A stretch of 64,000 nt of DNA from Streptococcus oralis (GTDB taxonomy: Bacteria; Bacillota; Bacilli; Lactobacillales; Streptococcaceae). Location: NCBI RefSeq assembly GCF_001578935.1, contig NZ_KQ969522.1:1-64000 (forward strand). Reading direction: 5' to 3'. A program made the position numbers and the translations under genes. This document shows, piece after piece, positions 1-11,226 of the stretch. The notes below the pieces were generated by a model that was not told the DNA's origin, ran no database searches, and saw only the letters and a program-made list of their open reading frames with translations. The stretch's first letter is position 1. Every line of letters begins with the position of its first letter.

Positions 1-1179
1 TTCCAACAGCTTATCATCTAAGCCTGTACGAGGAGGGTCGACTATCAGGGCATCTGCTCGGTAGCCTTCTTTATACCAGCGTGGAATAATCTCTTCAGCT
101 GTTCCAGCTTCGTAATGGGTATTGTCAAATCCCATTTTTTTAGCATTTCGCTTGGCATCTTCAATGGCTTCTGGAATAATATCCATTCCTCTGAGACTCT
201 TGACCTTCTTTGCGAAGGCAAATCCAATCGTACCAACACCACAATAGGCATCAATCAGATGGTCTTCTTTACTGACATCCAGAGCCTTAACTGCTTCACT
301 ATAGAGAATTTCTGTCTGCTCCGGATTAAGCTGATAAAAAGCTCGGGGCGAGAGAGAAAACTCATAGTCCAGTACTCCTTCTTGAATACTCTCTTGGCCC
401 CAGATAATTTCCGTCTTTTCACCATAGATTTCACTTGTTTTTGCTGTATTTGTATTGACAGCAACCGTGACAACTTCTGGAAAATCATTGACTAGGTCTT
501 TGACTAGTTGATTCAAATTAAGCTGGCGATTCGTGACAATGATTATCTGAACTTGCCCCGTTTTTCTTGCTCTACGTATCATGATAGTGCGAACACCAAG
601 CGTTTTTCTCTCATCTGTAATTGGAATTTGGTGGCAAGTAAGAAGTTCAGCTAGGCGATTCGCTATCACTTGGGTTTCCTTATCTTGCACCAAGCAGTCT
701 TTCAACTCTACGAGGTAATGAGAGTTTTGCGCATACAAACCTGCCTTGACCTGATTTTTAAATTTTCGAGTCTGAAATTGAAGCTTAGCACGGTAGTACT
801 TTGGTTCCTGCATTCCGATAGTTGGACGGATTTCATAGTTTTCATATCCTGCAGGGGCAAATTTTTTCAGGGCTTGATGAAGCAAATCCGTTTTGAACTC
901 TAACTGTTTATCATAGTGGAGGTGCATGATCTGGCACCCTCCGCATTCATTATAAATCGTACAAGCCGGTACGACTCGAAATTTCGACTTCTTATTAACC
1001 TTTAGTAATTTTGCTTCAACAAAATTACGTTTAATAGAAGTAATCTGACAATAGATATCTTCTCCTTTGAGGGCGCCTGGCACAAAAACGAGAGTTTTCT
1101 GGTAGAAACCGATTCCCTCACCATTGATACCCATCCGCTTGATTTTTAAAGGTATTTTTTGTTTGATTTTCAGATTCAT
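1..1179 (-). CDS. rlmD: 23S rRNA (uracil-5-)-methyltransferase, RlmCD/RumA type (partial, C-terminus off window)
   Basis: SAM-dependent enzyme that makes 5-methyluridine in 23S rRNA. The frame is open from the ATG at 1179 to the left edge, giving about 393 codons; the C-terminus, including the catalytic Cys region, is outside. Visible: an N-terminal TRAM-like segment, a Cys-x5-Cys-x2-Cys cluster plus a later Cys that fits the family's 4Fe-4S site, the SAM-binding stretch [14 protein letters not shown], and a DPPRTG motif near the window edge. In pneumococcus one such enzyme modifies both U747 and U1939 (family knowledge). It is divergent from recX; the two start codons are only about 40 bases apart, so their promoters share this gap. 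Confidence 0.93.
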   Translation of the reverse strand, partial: MNLKIKQKIPLKIKRMGINGEGIGFYQKTLVFVPGALKGEDIYCQITSIKRNFVEAKLLKVNKKSKFRVVPACTIYNECGGCQIMHLHYDKQLEFKTDLLHQALKKFAPAGYENYEIRPTIGMQEPKYYRAKLQFQTRKFKNQVKAGLYAQNSHYLVELKDCLVQDKETQVIANRLAELLTCHQIPITDERKTLGVRTIMIRRARKTGQVQIIIVTNRQLNLNQLVKDLVNDFPEVVTVAVNTNTAKTSEIYGEKTEIIWGQESIQEGVLDYEFSLSPRAFYQLNPEQTEILYSEAVKALDVSKEDHLIDAYCGVGTIGFAFAKKVKSLRGMDIIPEAIEDAKRNAKKMGFDNTHYEAGTAEEIIPRWYKEGYRADALIVDPPRTGLDDKLLE

Positions 1180-1204
1180 ACCCCTATCTTATCACATTTT
1201 AGGG

Positions 1205-1210
1205 TATAAT
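1205..1210 (+). promoter_or_regulatory. recX -10 element, very close to the start codon
   Basis: A perfect TATAAT ends only six bases before the recX ATG. A transcript from it would start at or next to the start codon, so the message would be leaderless or nearly so. No convincing -35 box is seen at the expected spacing, which leaves an upstream start possible. Confidence 0.45.
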
Positions 1211-1216
1211 AGAACT

Positions 1217-1993
1217 ATGAAAATCACAAAACTTGAAAAGAAAAAACGTCTTTACTTGATGGAGTTAGATGGACAGCAAACCTCTTATATCACGGAGGAT
1301 ACCATTGTCCGTTTTATGTTGTCTAAAGATAAGGTCATTAGCAAGGAAGAATTGACCGAGATTCAGGACTTTGCCCAGTTCTCTTATGGTAAAAATCTCG
1401 CCCTCTACCATCTATCATTTAAAGCTCGAACCGAAAAGGAAGTTCGTGAGTATCTGAAAAAGTATGATCTTGATAAAAAAATCACTAGTCAAGTTATTGC
1501 TAATCTTAAAGAAGATAACTGGATTAATGATCGTCAGTATACCTACTCTATCATCAATGCCAATCAACTTTCAGGAGACAAGGGACCTTATATACTGACT
1601 CAGAAACTAGCACAAAAAGGGATTTCAAAATCTACTATAGAAGTTACCCTGAAAGAATTTGATTTTTCGGAGGTTGCTCAACGTGTGGCGGAGAAACTTC
1701 TAAAAAAATACACGGGAAAGCTTCCCGCTCGTGCCTTGCAAGATAAGATTATCCAAAACTTAACGAACAAAGGCTTCTCCTATTCTGATGCTAAGAATGC
1801 CTTTGACGACTTGGACAGTCAAGTCGACCAAGAAACGACTCAAGAACTCATTTTTAAAGAGCTAGACAAACAATATGCTAAGTATGCTCGAAAGTATGAA
1901 GGATACGAACTTAAACAGCGTTTAACCCAAGTTTTGGCTCGAAAAGGCTATGATTTTTCGGATATAGCCAGCGCTCTCAGAGAATATCTTTAA
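1217..1993 (+). CDS. recX: Recombination regulator RecX
   Basis: 258 residues. RecX binds RecA filaments and modulates recombination and, in transformable streptococci, transformation. The protein is a string of three-helix RecX repeats, seen from about residue 60 to the end ([16 protein letters not shown] and related segments), of usual family length. The frame extends upstream to 1124 inside the divergent methyltransferase, but the ATG at 1217 gives the N-terminus [11 protein letters not shown] known for streptococcal RecX, so this start is preferred. No clear Shine-Dalgarno precedes it (see the -10 at 1205). It is followed by an independent promoter for the next gene. Confidence 0.93.
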   Translation: MKITKLEKKKRLYLMELDGQQTSYITEDTIVRFMLSKDKVISKEELTEIQDFAQFSYGKNLALYHLSFKARTEKEVREYLKKYDLDKKITSQVIANLKEDNWINDRQYTYSIINANQLSGDKGPYILTQKLAQKGISKSTIEVTLKEFDFSEVAQRVAEKLLKKYTGKLPARALQDKIIQNLTNKGFSYSDAKNAFDDLDSQVDQETTQELIFKELDKQYAKYARKYEGYELKQRLTQVLARKGYDFSDIASALREYL

Positions 1994-2034
1994 CATTTTC
2001 AAGTAAAATTCAAAAAAAATAGACCAATTTATGA

Positions 2035-2040
2035 TATAAT
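2035..2040 (+). promoter_or_regulatory. Extended -10 promoter for the DUF402 gene
   Basis: TGATATAAT (TG-N-TATAAT) lies about 42 bases before the next ATG. The -35 region is only A-rich. This is the usual streptococcal extended -10 form. Confidence 0.6.
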
Positions 2041-2081
2041 AGTAGACGATAAACTTATAAATTGTAGAAAGTTGGTTAGTT

Positions 2082-2615
2082 ATGAAACTTCCAAAAGAAG
2101 GCGACTTTATTACAATTCAAAGTTATAAGCATGATGGGAGTCTTCACCGTACTTGGCGGGACACCATGGTACTAAAAACAACAGAGAACGCTATTATTGG
2201 CGTCAACGACCACACACTTGTTACCGAAAGTGACGGTCGTCGTTGGGTGACTCGAGAACCGGCTATTGTTTACTTTCACAAAAAATATTGGTTTAATATC
2301 ATTGCCATGATTCGCGATAATGGAATTTCCTACTATTGCAATATGGCCAGCCCCTACTATCTAGATGAGGAAGCCCTGAAATACATTGATTATGATTTGG
2401 ATGTTAAGGTCTTCACTGATGGTGAAAAGCGTCTCTTGGACGTTGAAGAATATGAACGCCATAAACGCAAAATGAAGTATTCTGATGATTTAGACTATAT
2501 TTTGAAAGAGCATGTTAAAATCCTTGTTGAGTGGATTAACAATGGACGCGGTCCTTTCTCAGAGGCCTATGTCAACATTTGGTACAAACGCTACATAGAA
2601 CTAAAGAATCGGTAA
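2082..2615 (+). CDS. DUF402 nucleoside tri-/diphosphatase (Ntdp family)
   Basis: 177 residues, usual length for the family. DUF402/FomD-type proteins hydrolyse nucleoside tri- and diphosphates (family knowledge from Staphylococcus Ntdp). Visible family features are an N-terminal beta-rich segment ([16 protein letters not shown]), HRTWRDT, and a central stretch with [12 protein letters not shown] followed by acidic D/E residues ([25 protein letters not shown]) that would hold the metal ions. It follows recX in the same direction but has its own promoter and terminator. Confidence 0.85.
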   Translation: MKLPKEGDFITIQSYKHDGSLHRTWRDTMVLKTTENAIIGVNDHTLVTESDGRRWVTREPAIVYFHKKYWFNIIAMIRDNGISYYCNMASPYYLDEEALKYIDYDLDVKVFTDGEKRLLDVEEYERHKRKMKYSDDLDYILKEHVKILVEWINNGRGPFSEAYVNIWYKRYIELKNR

Positions 2616-2622
2616 AGTTGTC

Positions 2623-2649
2623 AAACCGGGGTGAGAGCCCTGGTTTTTT
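2623..2649 (+). terminator. Intrinsic terminator after the DUF402 gene
   Basis: Stem AAACCGGGG / CCCTGGTTT (one G-T pair), six-base loop, then a run of T. Confidence 0.85.
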
Positions 2650-2657
2650 ATTTGAAA

Positions 2658-2679
2658 AACCCAGCCTGGAAGCTGGGTT
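2658..2679 (-). terminator. Intrinsic terminator of queH
   Basis: Perfect stem AACCCAGC / GCTGGGTT with a six-base loop. On the minus strand it is followed by TTTTTC, just past the queH stop. Confidence 0.85.
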
Positions 2680-2684
2680 AATTT

Positions 2685-3452
2685 CTATATATCTAATTTA
2701 GTGACAGTAAACTTGATATGAGAATAGTCTTTTTCAACATCCTTATCCAACAAGAAAGCCGTGGCATCCTTCTTAATCTGAACCAAATCAATATTCTGAG
2801 CCTGAGCTGCATAGACGCATCCACAATAACATTGACGATAGATATCATACTCCTCGCACATCTCCACCGAGCGCTTGTAGCCTTGATTTTTCTTGAAATC
2901 ACTTGGAAGATAGTGGGTGGTGTAAATCTTTTGTACATCGATTCCGATGCTGTTGATGGTTTGAGAATTCTTATGAGGACTGATGGTCAAAGCTGAACCA
3001 AAGTAGTCAAAGCCCAAGTCCATAGCCACTTGCGCTGTTTTGTCCAGACGGTAGTCAAAACAAACCTTGCAACGGTCACCGCCTTCAGGTTCTTCTTCCA
3101 GTCCTCTGACTAACTTCCGGTATTCATTTGGTTCATATGGGGCTTCTAAATACTGGACCGTATTTCCTGTTCGCTCATTGAAATCACTGACAAATTTCTT
3201 GGTGACGTAAGCTCGCTTGTGGTATTCTGCCTTAGGATGGATATTGGAATTGGCAAAATAGATGGTCACATCTGCATACTTAGTCAGATATTCTAAGGTA
3301 TAGGTACTACAAGGAGCACAGCAAACATGCATGAGAATAGTGGGACGTTGCTCATTTTTCTCCCAAACTTGAACCATTTTTTGCATAACACGGTCATAAT
3401 TAATCTTCTGATTGGGATTCATCTTGCTCAGAATTTCTTCTACATCGATCAT
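2685..3452 (-). CDS. queH: Epoxyqueuosine reductase QueH
   Basis: 255 residues, formerly DUF208. It reduces epoxyqueuosine to queuosine in tRNA, the last step of the pathway, as a non-orthologous alternative to QueG. Cysteine motifs typical of QueH are all visible: HVCCAPCS near residue 42, RCKVCFDYR near 126, and RQCYCGCVYAAQ near 206; these ligate a 4Fe-4S cluster and a second metal. SD AAGGAG precedes the ATG. It is downstream of groEL but separated by a strong terminator. Confidence 0.93.
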   Translation of the reverse strand: MIDVEEILSKMNPNQKINYDRVMQKMVQVWEKNEQRPTILMHVCCAPCSTYTLEYLTKYADVTIYFANSNIHPKAEYHKRAYVTKKFVSDFNERTGNTVQYLEAPYEPNEYRKLVRGLEEEPEGGDRCKVCFDYRLDKTAQVAMDLGFDYFGSALTISPHKNSQTINSIGIDVQKIYTTHYLPSDFKKNQGYKRSVEMCEEYDIYRQCYCGCVYAAQAQNIDLVQIKKDATAFLLDKDVEKDYSHIKFTVTKLDI

Positions 3453-3527
3453 GTTCTTCTCCTTCTTCTAGTCTTATTTTATCATATAAGTTAGGAGAGC
3501 TCAAATCTATTTAGAAGAGAAAACCTT

Positions 3528-3556
3528 AAAAGGAGGGATGTATGTTCCCTCCTTTT
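3528..3556 (-). terminator. Terminator between groEL and queH
   Basis: Eleven-base perfect stem AAAAGGAGGGA / TCCCTCCTTTT with a seven-base loop. The 3' arm supplies the U-rich tail; it could act in both directions. Confidence 0.85.
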
Positions 3557-3575
3557 GTGTTTTTTATAAGTGTTT

Positions 3576-5213
<1,638 letters not shown>

Positions 5214-5498
5214 CTATTCTTCAATGATAGCCAAAATGTTAGCTTCGCCAACGATGATGTACTTTTCATCGTCTTCTTTGACATCAATACCTGCATGAGC
5301 TTCAACTAAGACACGGTCTCCAGGCTTAACGCTTGGAGCTACCAAGTCACCGTTCAAGGTACGAACACCTTGTCCAGTAGCTACAACTTGGGCTGTTTTT
5401 GTTTTTTCTTGGGCTGAGCCTGCAAGGACAAAGCCTCCAACAGTTTGTTCTTTTTCTTCGATTTTCAAGACCACACGGTCTCCTAATGGTTTCAACAT
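5214..5498 (-). CDS. groS: Co-chaperonin GroES (Hsp10)
   Basis: 94 residues. Heptameric lid of GroEL. Begins [12 protein letters not shown] and carries the mobile-loop region ([14 protein letters not shown]) that contacts GroEL, then the GDRVLVE roof segment. SD GGAGG precedes the start. First gene of the operon, directly behind a CIRCE operator that would lie in the 5' leader. Confidence 0.97.
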   Translation of the reverse strand: MLKPLGDRVVLKIEEKEQTVGGFVLAGSAQEKTKTAQVVATGQGVRTLNGDLVAPSVKPGDRVLVEAHAGIDVKEDDEKYIIVGEANILAIIEE

Positions 5499-5528
5499 CT
5501 GTTTTCCTCCATGATAAACTACATATTA

Positions 5529-5555
5529 TTAGCACTCTTTATATCTGAGTGCTAA
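5529..5555 (-). promoter_or_regulatory. CIRCE operator of groES-groEL
   Basis: Perfect TTAGCACTC-N9-GAGTGCTAA inverted repeat, the binding site of HrcA, which is encoded in this window at 39220. It lies just downstream of the -10 box and so overlaps the transcription start. Confidence 0.97.
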
Positions 5556-5566
5556 TTCATAGTTCT

Positions 5567-5594
5567 ATTGTATCACTTGGTCAGAAATAGTCAA
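5567..5594 (-). promoter_or_regulatory. groES-groEL sigma-A promoter
   Basis: TTGACT, 16-base spacer, TACAAT on the minus strand, placed immediately upstream of the CIRCE element. Confidence 0.85.
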
Positions 5595-5612
5595 GAAAAA
5601 AGTCTGACTTTC

Positions 5613-5646
5613 TCAAGATAAAAAGCCTGAGACCAACTCAGACTTT
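5613..5646 (-). terminator. Terminator of ssbB
   Basis: Stem AAAGTCTGAG / CTCAGGCTTT (one G-T pair), five-base loop, then TTTTTATC on the minus strand. It separates ssbB from the heat-shock promoter. Confidence 0.85.
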
Positions 5647-5653
5647 TCAATGC

Positions 5654-6049
5654 TTAAAATGGCAATTCCTCCTCTTCCAAAACCAAATCTGCCAAATCCT
5701 GTCCTGCGTTATTTTCACGCATAGCACGTTGGGCTCGGCTTTCCAAAAGTTGGAATCCTGTGGCAAGGACTTCAGTCACATAGTTCATCTGGCCATTTTT
5801 CTCAAAGCGACGGGTACGAAGTTCTCCATCCACAGAGATAAGACTACCTTTAGTTGCGTAGCTTGCCAAGGTTTCAGCCAATTTTCCCCAAAGAACAAGA
5901 TTGACAAAGTCAGCTTCACGTTCGCCATTTTGGTCTTTGTAACGACGGTTCACAGCGATAGTTGCACGCGCTACTGACTTGTCATTGTTGGTTTTGTGCA
6001 ATTCTGGTGTAGACGTTAAACGTCCAATAAGAATAACTTTATTATACAT
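5654..6049 (-). CDS. ssbB: Competence-induced single-stranded DNA-binding protein SsbB
   Basis: 131 residues, shorter than the essential SsbA paralogue. It coats incoming single-stranded DNA during transformation. The OB fold covers about residues 1-105 (MYNKVILIGRLTSTPEL, FVNLVLWGKLAETL, GELRTRRFEKNGQ). A short linker leads to the acidic tip EEEELPF that recruits partner proteins. A cin-box sits just upstream with an SD (AGGAGGAAG), so expression should depend on the competence sigma factor ComX. It is monocistronic between two terminators. Confidence 0.95.
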   Translation of the reverse strand: MYNKVILIGRLTSTPELHKTNNDKSVARATIAVNRRYKDQNGEREADFVNLVLWGKLAETLASYATKGSLISVDGELRTRRFEKNGQMNYVTEVLATGFQLLESRAQRAMRENNAGQDLADLVLEEEELPF

Positions 6050-6070
6050 ATTTTCTTCCTCCTACTTATC

Positions 6071-6078
6071 TATTCGCA
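6071..6078 (-). promoter_or_regulatory. cin-box (ComX/SigX -10 site) of ssbB
   Basis: TGCGAATA on the minus strand, matching TNCGAATA, 22 bases before the ATG and preceded by a T-rich stretch. No sigma-A -35/-10 pair is evident here, so competence-specific transcription is the natural reading. Confidence 0.85.
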
Positions 6079-6088
6079 GGAAATCAAA

Positions 6089-6114
6089 AAAAGTTACAGA
6101 AATTTGTAACTTTT
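6089..6114 (-). terminator. Terminator of the SDR gene, abutting the ssbB cin-box
   Basis: Perfect stem AAAAGTTACA / TGTAACTTTT with a six-base loop and a T-run on the minus strand. It ends about ten bases before the cin-box and insulates ssbB from upstream transcription. Confidence 0.85.
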
Positions 6115-6126
6115 CGAGAAAATTCT

Positions 6127-6888
6127 TTATTTTTTATGAACCATGAAACCTGTCGCCTGTTGATTGGCCATAATGGTCATATCTGTAATCTGCACACGAC
6201 GGGGCTGACTGGTCACATAGACCACCGTATCTGCGATGTCTTGTGCTTGTAGGGCTTCTATTCCCTGATAGACCGCCTCAGCTCGCTCTTTGTCACCATG
6301 AAAACGAACTGTAGAGAAATCTGTTTCGACAATCCCTGGTTGAATGGTGGTCACCTTGATAGCCGTTGCAATGGTATCAATTCGCAGACCATCTGAAAAA
6401 GTCTTGACAGCAGCCTTGGTGGCTGAGTAAACAGCTGCCCCAGCATAGGCATAGATTCCTGCGGTTGACCCCATGTTGATAATATGACCCTGATTGGCTT
6501 TGACCATTGCTGGCAAGAAACAGCGAGTGACTGCCATCAAACCTTTGACATTGGTATCCAACATGGTCAGCATATCCAATTCTTCATAGTCTTGGTAGGG
6601 AGCCAAGCCAAGAGCTAGTCCAGCGTTATTGACCAAGATATCAATCTGCCCTATCGTTTCTAGAATATCGGAGCAGACAGTCTTTACCATAGCCATATCC
6701 GTGACATCCAGTGGAAAGGTCCAAACTGTTTGATTTGGATAGGTTGCTGCAAACTCTGACTTGAGGGCCTCTAGTCTGTCTGTCCGTCGCCCTGTTAGAA
6801 CGACATTCTCCCCCTGCTCCAGATAAGCACGCGCAATCGCTTCACCGATTCCTGAGGTCGCTCCTGTAATCACTACATTTTTCGCCAT
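6127..6888 (-). CDS. Short-chain dehydrogenase/reductase (YdfG-like, NADP-type)
   Basis: 253 residues, classical SDR length. The Rossmann motif GATSGIGEA is at residues 8-16, followed by TGRRTDR, whose arginines suggest NADP(H) preference; NNAG is near 87. The catalytic Ser and YSATK (Tyr-x3-Lys) are near residues 140-158. The overall pattern resembles YdfG-type hydroxy-acid or serine dehydrogenases; the true substrate cannot be read from sequence. Last gene of a minus-strand series with ytpR, thioredoxin and the DUF4651 gene; 39 bases behind ytpR. Confidence 0.85.
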   Translation of the reverse strand: MAKNVVITGATSGIGEAIARAYLEQGENVVLTGRRTDRLEALKSEFAATYPNQTVWTFPLDVTDMAMVKTVCSDILETIGQIDILVNNAGLALGLAPYQDYEELDMLTMLDTNVKGLMAVTRCFLPAMVKANQGHIINMGSTAGIYAYAGAAVYSATKAAVKTFSDGLRIDTIATAIKVTTIQPGIVETDFSTVRFHGDKERAEAVYQGIEALQAQDIADTVVYVTSQPRRVQITDMTIMANQQATGFMVHKK

Positions 6889-6927
6889 CTTATCCCCCTA
6901 TCTGGTCTATTAAATACTGACAATTTC

Positions 6928-7554
6928 CTAGGCAGTCCAGTGTTTGGCTGGGTCAAATGGAGTTCCGACAACTTGGTCTTCTGATAATTCAATAACCCCA
7001 CGTTTTTGTGGAGCATTTGGCAAATGCAATTCACGAGGGCTACACATCATGCCAAAACTCTTTTCACCACGAAGTTCACCTGGGAAAATGAGGTTGCCTT
7101 TTGGCATCATCGCTCCAGGAAGAGCGACAATGGTTTTCAACCCAACACGCGCATTGGGTGCTCCTGCAACGATTTGCACGATCTTGTCACTTGCGACTGC
7201 AACTTGGCAGATATTGAGGTGGTCACTATCAGGATGAGCTACCATCTCGACAATTTCACCGACAACAAACTTGGGCTCTTTGTCGTTGATAATTTCTTCC
7301 ACAAAGCCTTCCGCCTGCAATTCTTGGTTCAAACGTTCTACTTGCTCATCTGTCAAAAAGATTTGACCGCGCTCTGCAATTGCAAATAAACTTGAAACTT
7401 CGAAAATATTCCAAGCTACTGTTTCTCCATTCTCTCTGAGAAAAACACGGGCTACCTTGCCTTTGCGCTCCACATCTAGTTTAGCATCTCCGCTATTTTT
7501 AATGATGACCATAAGGACATCTCCGACATATTCTTTGTTATATGTAAAAATCAT
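6928..7554 (-). CDS. ytpR: YtpR-family tRNA-binding domain protein
   Basis: 208 residues. Contains an N-terminal DUF4479-type domain (about 1-85) and a tRNA-binding OB fold like that of PheT/MetG (about 90-200), with HPDSDHLNICQVAV, QIVAGAPNARVG and GMMCSPREL visible. YtpR is a free-standing relative of the phenylalanyl-tRNA synthetase beta-subunit domain; its cellular function is not settled. SD AAAGGAAAG precedes the ATG. It lies 14 bases downstream of the thioredoxin gene in one operon. Confidence 0.88.
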   Translation of the reverse strand: MIFTYNKEYVGDVLMVIIKNSGDAKLDVERKGKVARVFLRENGETVAWNIFEVSSLFAIAERGQIFLTDEQVERLNQELQAEGFVEEIINDKEPKFVVGEIVEMVAHPDSDHLNICQVAVASDKIVQIVAGAPNARVGLKTIVALPGAMMPKGNLIFPGELRGEKSFGMMCSPRELHLPNAPQKRGVIELSEDQVVGTPFDPAKHWTA

Positions 7555-7568
7555 TCTTTCCTTTTCTC

Positions 7569-7886
7569 CTACTTCAGTCCTGCTAAAAAGTCATTAATCT
7601 GTTCCTTGCTTTTACGGTCGCGATTGACAAATCGGCCGATTTCCTTGTCCTTTTCTAGCACAACAAGGCTAGGAATGCCGTACACATCCCAGAGTTTGGC
7701 CAGATCCATGTACTGGTCACGGTCCACTCGAATAAAGGTGAACTCTGGATTGGTCTCCTCAATTTCTGGCAAGGCAGGATAGATATAACGACAATCGCCA
7801 CACCAGTCTGCCACAAAAAGGAAGACCTTCTTGCCATCTTGCTCAACAAAACCTGCAAGTTCTTCTATACTATTTGGAGTAATCAT
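7569..7886 (-). CDS. Thioredoxin-family protein with a WCGDC active site
   Basis: 105 residues, one thioredoxin fold without a signal peptide, so cytoplasmic. The active site reads ADWCGDCRY instead of WCGPC; the cis-proline turn is YGIPSLVV. The acidic residue between the cysteines would change the redox potential compared with housekeeping thioredoxin. Its start overlaps the stop of the upstream DUF4651 gene by four bases (ATGA), so translation is probably coupled. The substrate is unknown. Confidence 0.88.
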   Translation of the reverse strand: MITPNSIEELAGFVEQDGKKVFLFVADWCGDCRYIYPALPEIEETNPEFTFIRVDRDQYMDLAKLWDVYGIPSLVVLEKDKEIGRFVNRDRKSKEQINDFLAGLK

Positions 7887-8173
7887 AAGACTTCCTCCTC
7901 ATAGACTAGGTCTTCATTTTCATAGACAAAGGTATAATGACGGCCATCCTCGAAAATGACTCCTCCGACGAGTCGCTCTAGGCTACTTTCGTAGACTTGA
8001 ACATAGAGAGTCGCAATCTCACCCATATCTGAGAAATAGTCTCGTACAATCGCTGTCAACTCTTCCTGAGTCTTCATGAGTTTGTGGTTATCTGCTGCTT
8101 TTTTGGCACCCAAAGCGAGGGCACTTAGACCAGCCACAGTCAAGCCAGTCATCCATAATTTCTTAGCTTTCAT
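7883..8173 (-). CDS. DUF4651 single-pass membrane protein
   Basis: 96 residues. One N-terminal hydrophobic segment (LWMTGLTVAGLSALALGA) followed by a charged soluble domain. It matches the small streptococcal DUF4651 family; no function is known. An ATG nine bases further upstream is excluded because it overlaps the -10 box of the only promoter seen. The start used here (MKAKKLW) lies at the predicted transcription start, so the message may be leaderless. It heads an operon with thioredoxin, ytpR and the SDR. Confidence 0.75.
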   Translation of the reverse strand: MKAKKLWMTGLTVAGLSALALGAKKAADNHKLMKTQEELTAIVRDYFSDMGEIATLYVQVYESSLERLVGGVIFEDGRHYTFVYENEDLVYEEEVL

Positions 8174-8180
8174 ACCATTC

Positions 8181-8209
8181 ATTGTAACACAAAAAGGGCT
8201 CTAGGACAA
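8181..8209 (-). promoter_or_regulatory. Promoter of the DUF4651-thioredoxin-ytpR-SDR operon
   Basis: TTGTCC, 17-base spacer, TACAAT with an extended TG (TGTTACAAT). The -10 ends seven bases before the MKAKK start codon, leaving no room for an SD. Confidence 0.7.
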
Positions 8210-8323
8210 ATGAGGAAGTAGCAGAAAAACAAGTAAAACTCCTCTTCCCTCGGTGAAGGAAAAAGAGTTCTGATTCTTATTATCAAGCGCCTGAGTTAGC
8301 AAGACTTTTCTAAATGAATAAAA

Positions 8324-8349
8324 AACCTCTGAGATTCTTCTCAAAGGTT
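8324..8349 (-). terminator. Terminator of pyrG
   Basis: Minus-strand stem AACCTTTGAG / CTCAGAGGTT (one mismatch), six-base loop, then TTTTATT, ten bases past the pyrG stop. Confidence 0.8.
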
Positions 8350-8358
8350 CGAATTTTT

Positions 8359-9978
<1,620 letters not shown>

Positions 9979-10063
9979 CTAAAATGCTCAAGGCCTTGTT
10001 AACTACGAGGGGAGATTGAAAACAAGACCCTTATGAATAACGACTTTTCAAGAAAACTTCCTG

Positions 10064-10120
10064 AAAAATAAAAATAGCTCCCTAGTAACTAGGGAGCCCC
10101 GACCTCTAAAAGAGGTGCCC
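10064..10120 (-). promoter_or_regulatory. pyrG attenuator of the reiterative-transcription type (CTP sensing)
   Basis: From the promoter at 10128-10156 the transcript would begin with GGGC. A small hairpin (ACCTC/GAGGT) follows, then a strong terminator GCTCCCTAG / CTAGGGAGC with a U-rich tail. This is the layout worked out for Bacillus pyrG: at low CTP the polymerase adds extra G residues at the start, and these pair with the C/U-rich arm and prevent termination. Mechanism by family knowledge; elements seen directly. Confidence 0.9.
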
Positions 10121-10127
10121 GAACAAT

Positions 10128-10156
10128 ATAATACCTTAAAGCAGAACATTTGTCAA
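10128..10156 (-). promoter_or_regulatory. pyrG promoter
   Basis: TTGACA, 17-base spacer, TATTAT on the minus strand; the predicted start falls on or one base before the GGGC at 10120. Confidence 0.88.
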
Positions 10157-10206
10157 CCCGAATTGGTAAAAGATGAAAAAAGGAGATTATTTTCAGAAAA
10201 CCAACT

Positions 10207-10357
10207 AATACTCAATAAAAATCATCAGCAAACTAGGAAACTAGCCGCAGGTTGCTCAAAACACTGTTTTGAGGTTGTAGATAAGACTGACGAAGTCAGT
10301 CACATATATACGGCAAGGAGACGTTGACGTGGTTTGAAGAGATTTTCGAAGAGTATA
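10207..10357 (-). repeat. BOX element (A-B-C, one boxB)
   Basis: About 150 bases read on the minus strand: boxA begins ATACTCTTCGAAAATC and ends near CCTTGCCGTATAT. One boxB follows, with hairpins TGACTGACTTCGTCAGT and CTCAAAACAGTGTTTTGAG, then boxC ending TTGAGTATTAG. This is the well-known streptococcal interspersed BOX repeat. It sits between the rpoE terminator and the pyrG promoter and is not obviously part of either gene. Confidence 0.92.
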
Positions 10358-10393
10358 AAGATCCGCATCCCAACGGATGACCTGCTCTAGCAA

Positions 10394-10419
10394 CAAAAAA
10401 GGAGATCAGACGATCTCCT
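10394..10419 (-). terminator. Terminator of rpoE
   Basis: Perfect stem AGGAGATC / GATCTCCT, four-base loop, T-run on the minus strand. Confidence 0.88.
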
Positions 10420-10431
10420 CTGTGAAGTCTT

Positions 10432-11022
10432 TTACTCTTCTTCACTCGTTTCAGCATCATCGTCAGAAAACTCGTCGTCTTCTTCGTTAAGATCCACGTC
10501 TTCACCCAAGTCATCAGGAGCGATTTCGTTGATTTCTGCATCGTAAGCTTCCACTTCATTTTTCTCATCATCTGGATTTTCATCATCATATGAAAGAGCT
10601 GGATCTGCTTCGTATGCATCTTCGTCTTCTGGATCATCCGCATTGTAGTCAATAGCATCTGAATCACCATCCATGAAGGCATTGACACGTTTCTTCTTAG
10701 CTTTTGGTGCTACTTCATCGTCGTCACTTTCTTCAAGAGCGATGATTTCTTCGTCGATTTCGTCCACACCATACCATGAACGAAGCCCCCATTTGTTGTC
10801 TCCAAGTGAGATGAAGCTACCATCAAAGTTCAACTCTGTGTAGAACAAAGGCAAAGCTTCGCGGATATCGCTGTTTGATGTTCCAAGGTAGTTTTGAATT
10901 TCGTTTACAAGATCGCTAAAATGCATCTCATGATCGCGACCACGAAGTTCCAAGATAGCACGCGCTACCTCAATCATAGATAGTTCACTTTTTTCTTGCC
11001 CAGCAAATACTTCTAATTCCAA
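10432..11022 (-). CDS. rpoE: RNA polymerase delta subunit
   Basis: 196 residues counted from a TTG start. The Gram-positive delta subunit binds core RNA polymerase, displaces nucleic acids and sharpens promoter selectivity. The folded N-terminal domain (about 1-90, [18 protein letters not shown] to [16 protein letters not shown]) is followed by a basic patch (KAKKKR) and a long disordered Asp/Glu tail. The frame opens with an ATG five codons earlier, but there the SD (AGGAG) would lie inside the coding sequence; the TTG at 11022 is correctly spaced from it and matches the known streptococcal N-terminus ELEVFAGQ. Monocistronic. Confidence 0.93.
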   Translation of the reverse strand: MELEVFAGQEKSELSMIEVARAILELRGRDHEMHFSDLVNEIQNYLGTSNSDIREALPLFYTELNFDGSFISLGDNKWGLRSWYGVDEIDEEIIALEESDDDEVAPKAKKKRVNAFMDGDSDAIDYNADDPEDEDAYEADPALSYDDENPDDEKNEVEAYDAEINEIAPDDLGEDVDLNEEDDEFSDDDAETSEEE

Positions 11023-11094
11023 AGCGTTTCTCCTCATTTTTACTACTATCGCCAGAGCGAACAGACTCTGACCTCATTTTATCATGTACTCTTT

Positions 11095-11123
11095 ATTGTA
11101 CGATAATTTTGCGGAATAGTCAA
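11095..11123 (-). promoter_or_regulatory. rpoE promoter
   Basis: TTGACT, 17-base spacer, TACAAT on the minus strand; leader of about 70 bases. Confidence 0.8.
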
Positions 11124-11202
11124 AGGTTAAAATAGATTTATCTATGATTTATTAAGTAAAAATCAATTGATTTTAACACATGGTAAATTTAAAAATATTT
11201 GT

Positions 11203-11208
11203 TAAAAT
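11203..11208 (+). promoter_or_regulatory. Extended -10 before the Nudix gene
   Basis: TGTTAAAAT lies 19 bases before the Nudix ATG, with SD TTGGAGG between. No good -35. The gap is A/T-rich compared with its surroundings. Confidence 0.5.
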
Positions 11209-11226
11209 ATTACTTGGAGGTAGCTT

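Noticed and set aside
8215..8270. Imperfect inverted repeat AACTCCTCTTCC ... AAAAAGAGTT downstream of the pyrG terminator
   Set aside because: Several mismatches and no T-run; it lies in the gap upstream of the DUF4651 promoter without clear function.
10296..10688. Met/Lys-rich minus-strand frame overlapping rpoE
   Set aside because: It is a frame shadow of the acidic rpoE tail and runs into the BOX element.
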